Shown: in pieces, positions 1 through 8,659 of the stretch | Layout: each line of letters starts with the position of its first letter | Numbering within the stretch: the first letter of the stretch is position 1 | Assembly (NCBI GenBank): GCA_016872775.1 | Contig: VGZA01000002.1 | Location: 1-64,000 of the forward strand | DNA length: 64,000 nt | From: Planctomycetota bacterium | GTDB lineage: Bacteria > Planctomycetota > Planctomycetia > Pirellulales > Pirellulaceae | Direction of reading: 5' to 3' | Translations under genes and position numbers: made by a program | Notes under the pieces: model-generated | The model's input: only the letters and a program-made list of their open reading frames with translations | Told to the model about the DNA's origin: nothing | The model's database searches: none

Positions 1-998
1 AACGCATGGCAACAGGTGGCAATCTCGCGAATTTCGTTCAAGTGCCATGATTCCGGCTGTACCTGCCCGTACTGGTGTGCCGTCTGGTAGGCCCTCACTG
101 CCAGATCAAGCCGACCCTGGGATTGCAGGTAGCCGCCCATGGCGCACAACAATTGCGTATCGAGCGGAAAGAATTCCAACGCCTTCAGACAGGTCGCCAA
201 TTGCTCGGGGCGATTCGCCGGATCGTTGTCGAGCGTGGCGAGCAGCCCATAGTAGGCTTCCAGCATATCGAGCGAACCCGGCGCCGACGCCTGCAACGCT
301 TGCCGGAAAAACTGCAGCGACTGCGCATTGTCTCCCAGCACCTGCAATGCGTCGGCAATGCAGTTCAGCATGCGGGGCGTCGGTCCCTGTTCCTTGACCG
401 TCAGATCGGCAAGCTCAATGTTCCGCCGCGCCTTACGCAACTTGATCTGCGGATCGTGTTCGCGCTCGGTTCTCTGGATTCTGCACGGGAGGCCGACGAT
501 CGTCATTCCAAGTTCCGACAGGGAATGATGCATCGTTTCGCGTACGCGACCATGGAAGCGAATGCCCTCGCGCCGTGGAATCAACCGTACCCGCGCGATC
601 TGCTCTCCTGCGATATTCGCGCCAAAACGAGGTATCTGGATCAGCATCGCGTAGGCCTGATCGGCACGCGCTTCCTGATCGACGAAACGCCGCAACTCCG
701 CGGCATCTTCCGCCGAAATCAGTTCTCCGGCGTCGAGCCACAGCACCCAGTCCGCGCGCGACTCCGCCAGACAAGCATTGCGCGCCGCGGAAAAATCGTC
801 GTCCCAGCTTCGCCGGACAAGCCGCGTGGCCCGCGCATACGCGATCCGCGCCGTCTCGTCGGTCGACCCGGTATCGAGGACCACAATTTCGTCGGCGATG
901 TCCCGGATCGAATCCAGGGTCGGTCCCAACAAATCAGCAACGTTGCGAACAATCAAGGCGATCGACAACCGCGGACGCGGGGCGTTCGGTGAACCCAT
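1..998 (-). CDS. family 2 glycosyltransferase with C-terminal TPR-like part, truncated by the window edge
   Basis: Starts at the ATG whose complement is at 996-998, with an AAGGAG Shine-Dalgarno 9 bases upstream, and stays open to base 1, so the C-terminus is missing (at least 332 residues are present). The N-terminus shows a GT-A fold of the GT2 family: SIALIVRN (residues 12-19), VVLDTGSTDET (39-49), a DDFSAARN block (67-74) and WLDAGE (87-92) at the DXD position. From about residue 200 the protein is helical and TPR-like, as in planctomycete and Firmicute GT2-TPR proteins that modify proteins or polysaccharides. Donor and acceptor cannot be told from sequence. Oddity: the usual second acidic residue of the DXD motif is Gly (DAG). 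The annotation rests on a clean reading frame, the Shine-Dalgarno and the motifs. It runs divergently from the acidic-protein/ileS cluster. Confidence 0.88.
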   Translation of the reverse strand, partial: MGSPNAPRPRLSIALIVRNVADLLGPTLDSIRDIADEIVVLDTGSTDETARIAYARATRLVRRSWDDDFSAARNACLAESRADWVLWLDAGELISAEDAAELRRFVDQEARADQAYAMLIQIPRFGANIAGEQIARVRLIPRREGIRFHGRVRETMHHSLSELGMTIVGLPCRIQRTEREHDPQIKLRKARRNIELADLTVKEQGPTPRMLNCIADALQVLGDNAQSLQFFRQALQASAPGSLDMLEAYYGLLATLDNDPANRPEQLATCLKALEFFPLDTQLLCAMGGYLQSQGRLDLAVRAYQTAHQYGQVQPESWHLNEIREIATCCHA

Positions 999-1159
999 AG
1001 CTGAACTCCTTGCGGGGGTGGGAGTTTAGCGGCAACGGTACAACGGGCCTAGGCCGATAAAAGACAATTCGCTGCCGCCGGAAAGCCTACAGTCGTTACC
1101 ACCGTCCTAGGCGCCGATCCCCTTGGAAATTCGCATAAATTCTCTGCTTTTTATCGGAC

Positions 1160-1298
1160 TTCGAGGCGATTTCGAGGTACGATTGAGTTGTCGAACGGGG
1201 CGCCGTGGTCCTGCACGGAAAGCAACGCTCGACCATTCCTTGGGCTTTCTCACCCCCGTGTTGGGCGGAATCGACTTCGGTTGGTTCCGCCCTTTTTT
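1160..1298 (+). ncRNA. possible small structured RNA ending in a UUCG-loop terminator
   Basis: The gap 999-1448 between two divergent genes holds no convincing ORF, but on the plus strand it ends a short transcript in a very strong intrinsic terminator (separate entry). The preceding 100-140 bases can fold: CCGTG (1203-1207) pairs with CACGG (1214-1218), inside an outer helix of GTCGAACG with CGCTCGAC. The nearest plus-strand gene starts only at 1449, beyond the terminator. The transcript is therefore either a free small RNA or an attenuated leader of the acidic-protein/ileS/purN cluster. No promoter could be assigned and the 5' end is a guess. I could not match it to 6S, SRP, tmRNA or T-box consensus. 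Confidence 0.35.
1263..1298 (+). terminator. intrinsic terminator, 13-bp stem with UUCG tetraloop
   Basis: The left arm 1263-1275 (GGGCGGAATCGAC) pairs over 13 positions (two of them G-U) with 1280-1292. The loop is the hyper-stable C(UUCG)G tetraloop at 1276-1279, and six Ts follow at 1293-1298. On the minus strand the stem is not followed by Ts, so it acts on plus-strand transcripts. It lies 150 bases ahead of the next plus-strand gene. Confidence 0.88.
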
Positions 1299-1448
1299 GT
1301 TGTTCCGCGAGGCCATTCCAGGCTCGATCAACGCAACTGCCTTCCTTGACAAGACGCCCACCAAGACCATACAAAAACTGGCTTCCCACAGTCATCAGGC
1401 ACGTTGCCAATGAGCGGGACGTGAACGGCGACGCCCGACGAGGCCTCC

Positions 1449-1907
1449 ATGCGAGTTACGGAATTCGAAGCACTTGTTGCCACTTGCCATCCTCCGAACT
1501 CGATCCGCGGCGATGGCCCATCGCCTGCCTGGGTCGGGGCCAGAAGCCTCCGGACTGCCCCCCGGGCGTCCACCGACGATGGCGACGGCGACGAATCGGA
1601 AAAAGAATCCGATGATGATGGATTCAACGACGACGACGACGGCGTATTCATCGAAGAACCAGGCATCGTGCCGGACGAATTCGAGGAGTTTGACGAGGAC
1701 GATTTCGACGATGACTTCGACGACGATTTTGAAGAGGAGCTGGACGAAGATTCGGCCGATGACGATCTGGATGCCGACGACGAAGACGAATTCGAAGCCC
1801 TAAAGCGAGGCCCCGCGAAAGTCGGGAAGCGCAAAGTCGCCGAAGATGTTGCCGACGAGGACGGCGACGACGAGGAAGCCGACGAGGAAAAGGAAGACGA
1901 AGCCTGA
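1449..1907 (+). CDS. highly acidic low-complexity protein upstream of ileS
   Basis: A 152-residue protein whose second two-thirds is almost entirely Asp and Glu (for example FDEDDFDDDFDDDFEEEL), with a short basic patch (KRGPAKVGKRK) before an acidic tail. There is no signal peptide, membrane segment or catalytic motif. It is likely disordered and cytoplasmic and resembles acidic hypothetical proteins common in planctomycetes. Its function is unknown; a nucleic-acid-mimic or protein-binding role is only a guess. The ATG at 1449 has a weak GAGG 8 bases upstream. No later in-frame ATG lies before the acidic part, so the first 45 residues are the least certain. It ends 50 bases before ileS in the same direction and may be cotranscribed with it. 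Confidence 0.6.
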   Translation: MRVTEFEALVATCHPPNSIRGDGPSPAWVGARSLRTAPRASTDDGDGDESEKESDDDGFNDDDDGVFIEEPGIVPDEFEEFDEDDFDDDFDDDFEEELDEDSADDDLDADDEDEFEALKRGPAKVGKRKVAEDVADEDGDDEEADEEKEDEA

Positions 1908-1957
1908 TGCCGGGTGCTTGTGTGCTCGACCCTTAGCGCAAAGATGGATTCGATCGA

Positions 1958-4900
1958 ATGTTCACAGCGGTTCCGGCCAGCCCGTCCTTTCCCGAATTGG
2001 AAAAAGCAATCCTCGAATTCTGGAGAGAACAGAGGATTTACGAGCAATCGCTGTCGCGGCGGGCCGACGCCCCCAGGTTCATCTTCTACGAAGGACCACC
2101 GACAGCCAACGGGCTGCCGCATCCGGGGCATTGCCTTACCCGAGCGATTAAGGATCTCTTCCCGCGTTATCGCACGATGCGGGGTTTTCTCTGCGAACGC
2201 AAAGCAGGTTGGGACACGCATGGCCTCCCCGTGGAGGTCGAGGTCTGCAAGGAGCTCGGGATCCACTCGAAGGAGGAAATCGAGCGGTTTGGCGTTGAGC
2301 CGTTTATTCAGAAATGCCAGCAAAGCGTCTGGCGGTACATGCAGGAATGGGAGCGACTGACAGAGCGGATCGGCTTCTGGCTGCAGCTTGACGACGCCTA
2401 CGTCACGTACCATCAGAGCTACGTGGAAAGCGTCTGGTGGTCGCTGAAAAACCTGTTCGAGCGCGACTTGCTGTACCAAGGGCATAAGATCGTCTGGTGG
2501 TGGGCTCAGGGTGGAACGGCGCTAAGCAGCGGCGAAGTCGGGCTGGGGTATAAAGATGTCGCGGATCCCAGCATCTACGTACGATTTCCGCTGCGGGATC
2601 AGCCCGGCACTTCGCTGCTGGTCTGGACAACAACTCCCTGGACATTGCCGAGCAACCAATTTGCGGCGGTTCATCCAGAACTCGAATACTCGGTCGTCCA
2701 TGACGCGGTCAGCGACGAACGGCTGATACTGGCATCTTCGCTGGTGGAGACGGTTGCGACCAAGGCGCGCCGAAGTTGGACGGTTGAATCGACGATGCGG
2801 GGATCGGAGCTTGTCGGTCAGCGCTATCGGCCTCCATTCGATTACTATTATCGCGAGCAAGGGGAGCAACTCAGCAGGCTCAGCGATGGGTCGGGAACTC
2901 AACACATCGCCTGGCGCGTCTGCGCGGCGGATTTTGTCACGATCGACAACGGAACGGGAGTCGTCCACGAGGCACCCGCGTTCGGTGAAGTCGATTTCCA
3001 ACTGCTCATAAACGAACAGGCTCGGTTCCTCCCCGGGGAAGGTCCCCCGCTGATTTGCGCGGTGGCCGCCGATGGAACCTTTACGGCCGAGGCTCCCGAT
3101 TACCAGGGACACTGGGTCAAGGACGCCGACAAAGAGATCATCCGCGAGTTGAAAACGCGCGGCCTGTTGTTGCTGCAGGACCAGATCGTGCACTCGTATC
3201 CGTTCTGCTGGCGCGCCGATAACGACCCGCTCATTCAATATCCGCGCAGGAGTTGGTTCATCCGCACGACCCAATTCCGCCAGCGGATGCTCGACAATAA
3301 TCATCGGGTGCAGTGGCTGCCGGAGCACATTCGCGACGGCCGCTTCGGTAACTTCCTGGAGTCGAATATCGATTGGGCCCTGTCGCGCGAAAGGTATTGG
3401 GGAACTCCGCTTCCGATCTGGGTCTGCGAGGAAACCGGACGGATGGAGGCGATCGGCAGTTACGCCGAATTGCTGAACAAGCCCGGGCTGCGCGGCACAG
3501 AAGTCTGGGCGGAGGCCAAAACGAAGAATCCCGCCCTGCCGGACGATCTCAAGGTCCATAAGCCTTACATCGATGCGGTCAACTACGATTCACCATTCGC
3601 CGGCGGAGCGCGGATGCGCCGCGTACCGGAAGTCATCGACTGCTGGTACGACAGCGGCGCTATGCCTTTTGCGCAATGGGGCTACCCGCACCGCAACTTC
3701 GAGCAATTCTCCAAGTTGTTCCCCGCCGACTTCATCAGCGAGGCCCTTGATCAGACGCGCGGCTGGTTCTACAGCCTGATGGCGATCAGCACCATGCTGT
3801 TCGGGGATGAATCGCGACAGGATCCCGCATCCGAACCACGCCCCTTTCCGCATCCGTTTGGAACCTGCATCGTCTTGGGCTTGATGCTGGCCGAATGGTG
3901 GGAATCGAAGGATGGCAGGCAGCGATTCCTCTCCGAGGACGAAGCGAAACAGGCCTGCGGGGAAGGGGGGGTCGTACGCAAAGTCGGCAAAATGTCAAAA
4001 CAGCTGCGCAATTACCGCAGCCCCAACGAAATCTTTGACGCCTATGGGGCCGACGCGCTGCGATGGTACTTCTTTGCGAACCAGGCACCGTGGAACTCGA
4101 TCCTCTACAGCGAGCGGGCGATTCGCGAGAGTATCCCCGAGTACCTGTTGCGGCTCTGGAATTGCTACAGCTTCTTTCTGATCTACGCGGCGATCGACGG
4201 GTTCGATCCGGCGGAAGGACATCCAGGTCCCATCGAACAACTGAACGCCAGCGAACTTGCCGCGCACCCGGACTACCGACCGGTTCCCCAGCGCTCGGAA
4301 CTTGACCGTTGGATCCTCGGTGAGCTTCGACGCACCTGCCGGAACGTCGTGAGGCAGATGGATGCCTACGACAATTATGGCGCCTGTTCCAGCCTCCACG
4401 CCTTCGTCGACGCGCTCAGCAACTGGTATGTCCGACGCAGTCGCGACCGATTCTGGGCGAGCGACAAATCCGATCGCGGCAAGCGTGACGCCTACTGGAC
4501 GCTCTATGAGTGCCTGGTGACGCTGGTCAAGCTGACCGCTCCCTTCACGCCATTTCTCGCCGAATCGCTCTGGCGAAATCTGGCCGGCACGTTTGCGGGC
4601 CGCGCCCAAGCCAGCGTGCACCTATGCGACTATCCGGTCCCGGACAACGACGGATTCGATCGGCTGCTTTCGGAACGGATGGAACTGTTGCGCTCGATCG
4701 CGTCCTTGGGCCGTTCGGCACGCATGGACAACAAACTCAAGGTCCGGCAGCCGCTGGCCAACGTCGAGGTGATTCTCTCCGACACGCAACATCAGGCATG
4801 GCTCGAAGCACATGGCGAATTGCTCCGCGAAGAACTGAATGTCAAGCAAATCGAGTACACGCGCGAGGCGGAAAAGTACATCCAGTACCAGGTTCAGCCA

Positions 4901-5416
4901 AACTTCAAACGCCTGGGACCACGCATCGGCAAACATCTGCCCGCCGTCAAAGCGGCGCTGCTCCAGGGTGATCCAGCTCGATTCATGACCGAACTGCAGC
5001 AGACCGGCCTGCTGCGGCTCGAAGTCGCCGGCCAATCGATCGAACTCGATCGCGAAGATATCCAGGTCCGCCTCGAGGCGCGACCAGGCTGGGCGGCCGC
5101 GCAAAGTCCAGGTTGTGTCGTCGTGCTCAGTACCGACCTCACTCCGGACCTGATCCGCGAAGGGATCGCCGCCGACTTGATTCGCTCGATTCAGGAACGA
5201 CGCAAGGAACTAGCCTGCCGCTACACCGATCGCATCGCGGTCGGAATCGTCGGAGCGACCGGGGAACTCACCGCCGCCATCGAACAATTCCGCGATGTCA
5301 TCTGCCAGGAAACGCTGGCCCACTCTCTGTCGCTGGCTCCCATCGCCGGCGTCGAGGGCTCCGAGCGGGAGATCGCCGAACAGTCAATTACGCTTTTCGT
5401 GCGGAACGTCGCATGA
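1958..5416 (+). CDS. ileS: isoleucine-tRNA ligase, eukaryotic-like type
   Basis: A 1152-residue class I aminoacyl-tRNA synthetase that charges tRNA-Ile with isoleucine in the cytoplasm. The HIGH signature is HPGH at residues 55-58 and the KMSKS loop is KMSKQ at 678-682. The CP1 editing domain shows [10 protein letters not shown] and [13 protein letters not shown], and DQTRGWFYS is the usual IleS block before KMSKS. The anticodon-binding domain and a long C-terminal region beginning near LKVRQPL are typical of the longer, eukaryote-like bacterial IleS. The site that carries a CxxC pair in E. coli IleS reads [11 protein letters not shown] here, so no zinc-knuckle Cys is present. The ATG at 1958 begins [15 protein letters not shown], aligning with family N-termini, but has only a weak Shine-Dalgarno. 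It overlaps purN by four bases, which implies translational coupling. Confidence 0.97.
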   Translation: MFTAVPASPSFPELEKAILEFWREQRIYEQSLSRRADAPRFIFYEGPPTANGLPHPGHCLTRAIKDLFPRYRTMRGFLCERKAGWDTHGLPVEVEVCKELGIHSKEEIERFGVEPFIQKCQQSVWRYMQEWERLTERIGFWLQLDDAYVTYHQSYVESVWWSLKNLFERDLLYQGHKIVWWWAQGGTALSSGEVGLGYKDVADPSIYVRFPLRDQPGTSLLVWTTTPWTLPSNQFAAVHPELEYSVVHDAVSDERLILASSLVETVATKARRSWTVESTMRGSELVGQRYRPPFDYYYREQGEQLSRLSDGSGTQHIAWRVCAADFVTIDNGTGVVHEAPAFGEVDFQLLINEQARFLPGEGPPLICAVAADGTFTAEAPDYQGHWVKDADKEIIRELKTRGLLLLQDQIVHSYPFCWRADNDPLIQYPRRSWFIRTTQFRQRMLDNNHRVQWLPEHIRDGRFGNFLESNIDWALSRERYWGTPLPIWVCEETGRMEAIGSYAELLNKPGLRGTEVWAEAKTKNPALPDDLKVHKPYIDAVNYDSPFAGGARMRRVPEVIDCWYDSGAMPFAQWGYPHRNFEQFSKLFPADFISEALDQTRGWFYSLMAISTMLFGDESRQDPASEPRPFPHPFGTCIVLGLMLAEWWESKDGRQRFLSEDEAKQACGEGGVVRKVGKMSKQLRNYRSPNEIFDAYGADALRWYFFANQAPWNSILYSERAIRESIPEYLLRLWNCYSFFLIYAAIDGFDPAEGHPGPIEQLNASELAAHPDYRPVPQRSELDRWILGELRRTCRNVVRQMDAYDNYGACSSLHAFVDALSNWYVRRSRDRFWASDKSDRGKRDAYWTLYECLVTLVKLTAPFTPFLAESLWRNLAGTFAGRAQASVHLCDYPVPDNDGFDRLLSERMELLRSIASLGRSARMDNKLKVRQPLANVEVILSDTQHQAWLEAHGELLREELNVKQIEYTREAEKYIQYQVQPNFKRLGPRIGKHLPAVKAALLQGDPARFMTELQQTGLLRLEVAGQSIELDREDIQVRLEARPGWAAAQSPGCVVVLSTDLTPDLIREGIAADLIRSIQERRKELACRYTDRIAVGIVGATGELTAAIEQFRDVICQETLAHSLSLAPIAGVEGSEREIAEQSITLFVRNVA

Positions 5417-6051
5417 GTCGCCTCACCGCTTCCCAACCGCCCCTGCCGATCGCCGTACTGATCTCGGGCGGCGGCACGACATTACGCAACCTGCTCGCTC
5501 GCGTCGCCGACGGCCGATTGACCGCCGAAATCCGGTTGGTGATCTCCAGTAGCTCGTCCGCCAAAGGCTTGCAGTTTGCCCGGGACGCCGGCATCCCCAC
5601 ACGCGTCCATTCCCCGCGGGACTTCCCCGCGGAAGCCGCGTTCAGTGACGCGATCTTCAGCGCCTGCCGCGAACAGCATGCGGAACTGGTGGTCATGGGC
5701 GGCTTTCTCAAGCATGTCAAAATTCCCCCCGATTTCCAAAATCGTGTGCTCAACATCCATCCCGGTCTAATCCCGGCATTCTGCGGTAAGGGATTCTACG
5801 GGCAACATGTGCACCAGGCGGTGCTGGATTACGGGGCCAAAGTCAGCGGTTGCACCGTGCATTTCGTCGACGATGAATACGATCACGGACCGATTATCTG
5901 CCAGCGTACGGTTCCCGTACTTTGTGGCGATACAGCCTCCAGCCTCGCCCAGAGGGTTTTCGAGCAGGAATGCGAGGCGTTGCCCGAAGCGATCCAACTC
6001 ATCGCCGATCGACGCGTGCGCGTCGAGGGCCGGCAGGTCCGAATCGATTGA
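5413..6051 (+). CDS. purN: phosphoribosylglycinamide formyltransferase
   Basis: A 212-residue enzyme transferring the formyl group of 10-formyltetrahydrofolate to glycinamide ribonucleotide in de novo purine synthesis. It has the phosphate-binding [10 protein letters not shown] near the N-terminus, MGGFLKHV, then the catalytic [10 protein letters not shown] block with the Asn and His, and [11 protein letters not shown], which carries the catalytic Asp region. The length is normal for PurN. The start is the ATG of the ATGA overlap with ileS at 5413-5416. The frame is open further upstream, but that part lies inside ileS and has no family similarity. Pairing with ileS in one operon looks like a lineage habit rather than a pathway link. 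Confidence 0.94.
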   Translation: MSRLTASQPPLPIAVLISGGGTTLRNLLARVADGRLTAEIRLVISSSSSAKGLQFARDAGIPTRVHSPRDFPAEAAFSDAIFSACREQHAELVVMGGFLKHVKIPPDFQNRVLNIHPGLIPAFCGKGFYGQHVHQAVLDYGAKVSGCTVHFVDDEYDHGPIICQRTVPVLCGDTASSLAQRVFEQECEALPEAIQLIADRRVRVEGRQVRID

Positions 6052-6054
6052 GTT

Positions 6055-6080
6055 CTCGCAAAGACGCCAAGTCGCAGAGT
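6055..6080 (+). repeat. degenerate CGCAAAGAC-type short repeat
   Basis: Directly after the purN stop the sequence reads CGCAAAGACGCCAAGTCGC followed by AGAG, an approximate 9-base repetition. It resembles dispersed intergenic CGCAAAG repeats I recall from planctomycete and other genomes. Only one short cluster is visible here, so the call is tentative. Confidence 0.3.
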
Positions 6081-6267
6081 CCACAAATCGATGGATGAAC
6101 TCGGGTTCCGGCAGGGCTCCGAGGTTGTGGTCCTAGGTCGGTTTCAGCGGCTTCGCAGGCGCCGAAGCCGTGTCCCCCGGCAGTCTGTCCGGTCGGAAAT
6201 CTGCCATTCCAACATTCATTCTTGCGCGGATATGCACACACATCTCCATTCATTACAGTAATTCTTC

Positions 6268-6315
6268 CAATCAATGATTGAATTATATCATTACTATGCA
6301 ATACTATCATTGATA
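6268..6315. promoter_or_regulatory. putative operators of the DeoR-type regulator
   Basis: Two perfect odd-centred palindromes flank a half-matching copy: CAATCAATGATTG at 6268-6280, a TATCATTAC element at 6286-6294, and TATCATTGATA at 6305-6315. The three share a TCA(A/T)T core and are spaced by about 17-19 bases, which puts them on roughly one face of the helix. They lie 43-90 bases ahead of the regulator start in an AT-rich promoter region. Autoregulation by the DeoR-type protein is the natural reading, but no binding data exist. Confidence 0.5.
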
Positions 6316-6357
6316 TTGACCGTTAATTTCCACACATTCGATAGTTTTTCACCTACC

Positions 6358-7131
6358 ATGCTGGCTGATGAGCGACGAGATCGGTTGCTGGAGTTGGTCC
6401 GGCTGCGGGGATTTGCCGCGCTTCCCGATTTGGCGGGAGAGTTACAGGTTTCCGAGTCGACGATTCGGCGTGACCTAGACTTTCTCGAGGAAGCCGGTTC
6501 CGCGAAGCGGACACATGGGGGTGTCTTTTACACGGGGCCGAGTCCGAAACTGTCGCATTTTGATCAACGTCAGGCGGCCCATTGGGAACGCAAACGCGAA
6601 ATCGCGAGTGCTGCCGCGCGGCTGATCGAAGACAACGACACGCTCCTGCTTGACGGCGGGAGCACGACCTACGAACTTGCCCGCCTTTTGGTTGGTCGGC
6701 CGCTGCAGGTGGTCACCAACTCCCTCCCTGTTGCCAACCTGTTTACCCGAAGCGACCGTTCGGACCTGGTGATGATCGGCGGTTATGTGCACAGCCGGAC
6801 CGGCGTTTCGGTGGGGCCTTATGCAAATCAGATGTTAGCCGAATTAACAGCGCGGCGTGCGGTGCTCAGTGTCGCGGGCATTACCGAACGGGGCTATTTC
6901 AACAGCAATCTGCTGCTGGTGGAAACCGAGCGGGCGATGATGCGTGCGGCGGACGAGGTGATTGTGGTGACGGACAGTTCCAAATTTGATCGCACGAGTC
7001 TGGCGCATTTGTGTGATCTCCATGAAATCGACGTCCTGGTCGCCGATCGGGAGATTCCGGATGCCTGGCGGAAGCGGCTGGAGGGGTCCGGTGTGCGCGT
7101 TCTGGTGGCGATGACGAGCGAAGAAAATTGA
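6358..7131 (+). CDS. DeoR-family transcriptional regulator of the BMC operon
   Basis: 257 residues. An N-terminal winged helix-turn-helix carries the DeoR signature ([20 protein letters not shown], about residues 23-42), followed by a DeoR C-terminal sensor domain with [19 protein letters not shown] and VMIGGYV. Family members bind phosphorylated sugars, and PVM BMC loci typically begin with such a regulator. The ligand is probably a fucose/rhamnose pathway intermediate, which is inference. The start chosen is the ATG at 6358 ([13 protein letters not shown]), which begins exactly at the family N-terminus. An in-frame extension to 6274 would translate the AT-rich operator region and is rejected. 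It sits 22 bases ahead of pduL in the same direction. Confidence 0.9.
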   Translation: MLADERRDRLLELVRLRGFAALPDLAGELQVSESTIRRDLDFLEEAGSAKRTHGGVFYTGPSPKLSHFDQRQAAHWERKREIASAAARLIEDNDTLLLDGGSTTYELARLLVGRPLQVVTNSLPVANLFTRSDRSDLVMIGGYVHSRTGVSVGPYANQMLAELTARRAVLSVAGITERGYFNSNLLLVETERAMMRAADEVIVVTDSSKFDRTSLAHLCDLHEIDVLVADREIPDAWRKRLEGSGVRVLVAMTSEEN

Positions 7132-7153
7132 GCGGAATTCCTGGGAAGGGACC

Positions 7154-7876
7154 ATGAGCAGCAACTTGATGGCATCGATCGATCGTGCCGCAATCGAGCG
7201 GATTGTACGGCAGATTGTGGTCGGAGCGGCGGGCTCCGGCACGGGCGCGGCACCAGGTTCGCCGCGGCCGTCCGAACTGGTCGTGAGCATTTCAGCACGG
7301 CATTGTCACCTGACGGACGAGCACGTCGAGATACTGTTTGGACCGGGCCACAAACTGACCCCGGAGAAACCGCTTTTTCAGGACGGTTTTTACGCCGCGG
7401 CGGAGACGGTGATGGTGGTCGGTCCGCGTCGCCGGATGTTGCCGACGGTGCGGGTACTGGGACCAACGCGGCCGGCCAGCCAGGTCGAATTGGCGTTTAC
7501 CGATTCGATCTCGCTCGGCATTGACGCGCCGGTCCGCCACAGTGGTCGCATCGAGGGGACACCGGGATGCGTGCTGGTCGGTCCCAAGGGCGTGGTGGAG
7601 TTATCCCAGGGTGTGATCCGCGCGGCGCGGCACGTGCATATGAATTTTGCCGACGCCGATCGTTATCAGGTGCGCAACGGCGACTTCATGAAATTGCGCG
7701 TCGAGTCTCCGCAATGCTCGATGGTGTTCGAGGACCTGCTGGTGCGGGCGGACGCCACCAGCAAACTGGAAGTGCATATCGACACCGACGAAGGTAACGC
7801 CTGTTACCTGGATTCGGCGACCAAGGTTGAGTTATTGAAGCAGGATCATGTCTGCGCGTGTCAGAAGAAGCATTAA
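7154..7876 (+). CDS. pduL: phosphate acyltransferase of the microcompartment (PduL type)
   Basis: A 240-residue PduL-family enzyme exchanging acyl-CoA and phosphate to give acyl-phosphate and free CoA, and so recycling CoA inside the shell. Both zinc-site blocks are visible: SARHCHLT (about residues 47-54) and RHVHMN (about 160-165), plus VHIDTDE near the C-terminus. Residues 7-25 ([19 protein letters not shown]) form an amphipathic helix joined to the catalytic part by a Gly/Ala/Ser/Pro linker, typical of an encapsulation peptide. An AAGGGA Shine-Dalgarno lies just ahead of the ATG at 7154. An internal ATG six codons on is an alternative start. It sits between the regulator and the first shell gene. 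Confidence 0.94.
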   Translation: MSSNLMASIDRAAIERIVRQIVVGAAGSGTGAAPGSPRPSELVVSISARHCHLTDEHVEILFGPGHKLTPEKPLFQDGFYAAAETVMVVGPRRRMLPTVRVLGPTRPASQVELAFTDSISLGIDAPVRHSGRIEGTPGCVLVGPKGVVELSQGVIRAARHVHMNFADADRYQVRNGDFMKLRVESPQCSMVFEDLLVRADATSKLEVHIDTDEGNACYLDSATKVELLKQDHVCACQKKH

Positions 7877-7926
7877 CGCGCGGCGCGATCGTTTTTTCTT
7901 TCCTTTGTTTTGGGAGTTGGTTCAAC

Positions 7927-8247
7927 ATGGCAAAGACGATGGAAGCGTTGGGAATGATTGAAACCAAGGGGTTTATCGCCTTGGTGGAGGCTACCGACGC
8001 CATGCTCAAAGCTGCCAACGTGCAGTTTCTGGGCTGGGACAAGGTCGGCAGCGGATTGGTTTCGGCCTTCGTGACGGGCGACGTCGCGGCGGTGAAAGCG
8101 GCGACGGACGCGGGCGCGGCGGCGGCAGGCCGCATCGGTGAAGTCGTCAGTGTGCAGGTCATTCCGCGACCACACGAGGACCTCGACATCGTCCTGCCAC
8201 CGCCGGCGAAGCGCGGCGGCGGACGCGCCAAGTCGTCCGACGAGTAA
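7927..8247 (+). CDS. BMC-H shell protein with basic C-terminal tail
   Basis: 106 residues of the single BMC-domain family that forms hexameric shell facets. It has the canonical opening [20 protein letters not shown], the pore-side strand [12 protein letters not shown] and [14 protein letters not shown]. After the domain ends near VIPRPHEDL there is an unusual Pro/Lys/Arg/Gly tail ([16 protein letters not shown]) that the second BMC-H lacks. The start is the ATG at 7927 with GGGAG upstream. The frame is open for 23 more codons, but that part overlaps the pduL end and is not BMC-like. The tail may face cargo or neighbouring tiles, which is a guess. Confidence 0.95.
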   Translation: MAKTMEALGMIETKGFIALVEATDAMLKAANVQFLGWDKVGSGLVSAFVTGDVAAVKAATDAGAAAAGRIGEVVSVQVIPRPHEDLDIVLPPPAKRGGGRAKSSDE

Positions 8248-8291
8248 CCACAGCCAGCGCGGGGCTTGCAGCGATGCCTGGCCCGGCGCGA

Positions 8292-8324
8292 CACCGAGGA
8301 GCGGCTTCGCTGCCGTCTTCGGTG
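8292..8324 (+). other. intercistronic mRNA hairpin between the two BMC-H genes
   Basis: Within the 118-base gap between the BMC-H genes, CACCGA (8292-8297) pairs with TCGGTG (8319-8324), enclosing AGCG/CGCT. No T-run follows, so it is not a terminator. It may set the ratio or stability of shell-gene messages, but only the fold potential is seen. Confidence 0.35.
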
Positions 8325-8365
8325 CAATCAGAAACTTTCCCTTGTCAATGAAAGAAGACTCTATC

Positions 8366-8635
8366 ATGCAAAGCGCGATTGGATTGATTGAAACCAAAGG
8401 ACTGGTGGGACTGGTGGAAGCGACGGATGCGATGGCAAAGGCGGCCAACGTGCAGATCGTCAAGCGCGTCGGGATCGGCGGTGCGCTGGTCACGACCATC
8501 GTCAGCGGCGACGTCGGAAGCGTCCGCGCCGCCGTGGAAGCGGGTTCCCAGGCCGCTCAACAAGTCGGTGAGCTGGTCGGCAGCCATGTTATCCCCCGGC
8601 CCGCCGAGGGCCTTGTCGACGCCTTTATGTCCTGA
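8366..8635 (+). CDS. BMC-H shell protein, compact form
   Basis: 89 residues, essentially one BMC domain: SAIGLIETKGLVGLVEATDA, AAKANVQ-like first helix and strand, pore segment VGIGGALVTTIVSGDVGS, and end near VIPRPAEGL. The pore sequence differs from the first BMC-H (GIGGA against KVGSG), so the two hexamers should have different pore chemistry. Start choice: the ATG at 8366 follows AAAGAAG at a good distance and gives the typical MQSAIGLIE N-terminus. An ATG at 8348 would add MKEDSI. It is followed 24 bases later by the kinase. Confidence 0.93.
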   Translation: MQSAIGLIETKGLVGLVEATDAMAKAANVQIVKRVGIGGALVTTIVSGDVGSVRAAVEAGSQAAQQVGELVGSHVIPRPAEGLVDAFMS

Positions 8636-8659
8636 ACTTCCGCCGTGAGGGATCACGCG

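Larger units (their letters stand above)
6052..6357. other. intergenic region between purN and the BMC regulator
   Basis: 306 bases without a gene. The first half is GC-rich and holds a degenerate CGCAAAGAC-type repeat (6055-6080) and an 8-bp hairpin, CGGCTTCG/CGAAGCCG at 6148-6170. That hairpin has no T-run, so it is not a classical terminator. The second half (about 6235-6355) is sharply AT-rich and carries the palindromes listed as putative operators. The promoter of the BMC operon must lie here. Confidence 0.6.

Noticed and set aside
75-992. 305-codon plus-strand open frame at the left end
   Set aside because: It is antisense to the glycosyltransferase frame, which has a Shine-Dalgarno and clear GT2 motifs. 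The plus-strand product is Arg-rich and resembles nothing.
1160-1298. T-box riboswitch, SRP RNA or 6S RNA
   Set aside because: There is no T-box sequence of the GGTGGNACCGCG type, no SRP apical loop, and no long 6S-type end pairing with a central bubble. It is left as an unassigned structured transcript.
1600-1900. GAC/GAA-rich direct repetition as a satellite or CRISPR-like array
   Set aside because: It is codon-level low complexity of an acidic protein, with no fixed repeat-spacer unit.
6148-6170. Hairpin CGGCTTCG/CGAAGCCG as the purN terminator
   Set aside because: No T-run follows and it lies about 100 bases after the stop, so it is kept only as a foldable element.
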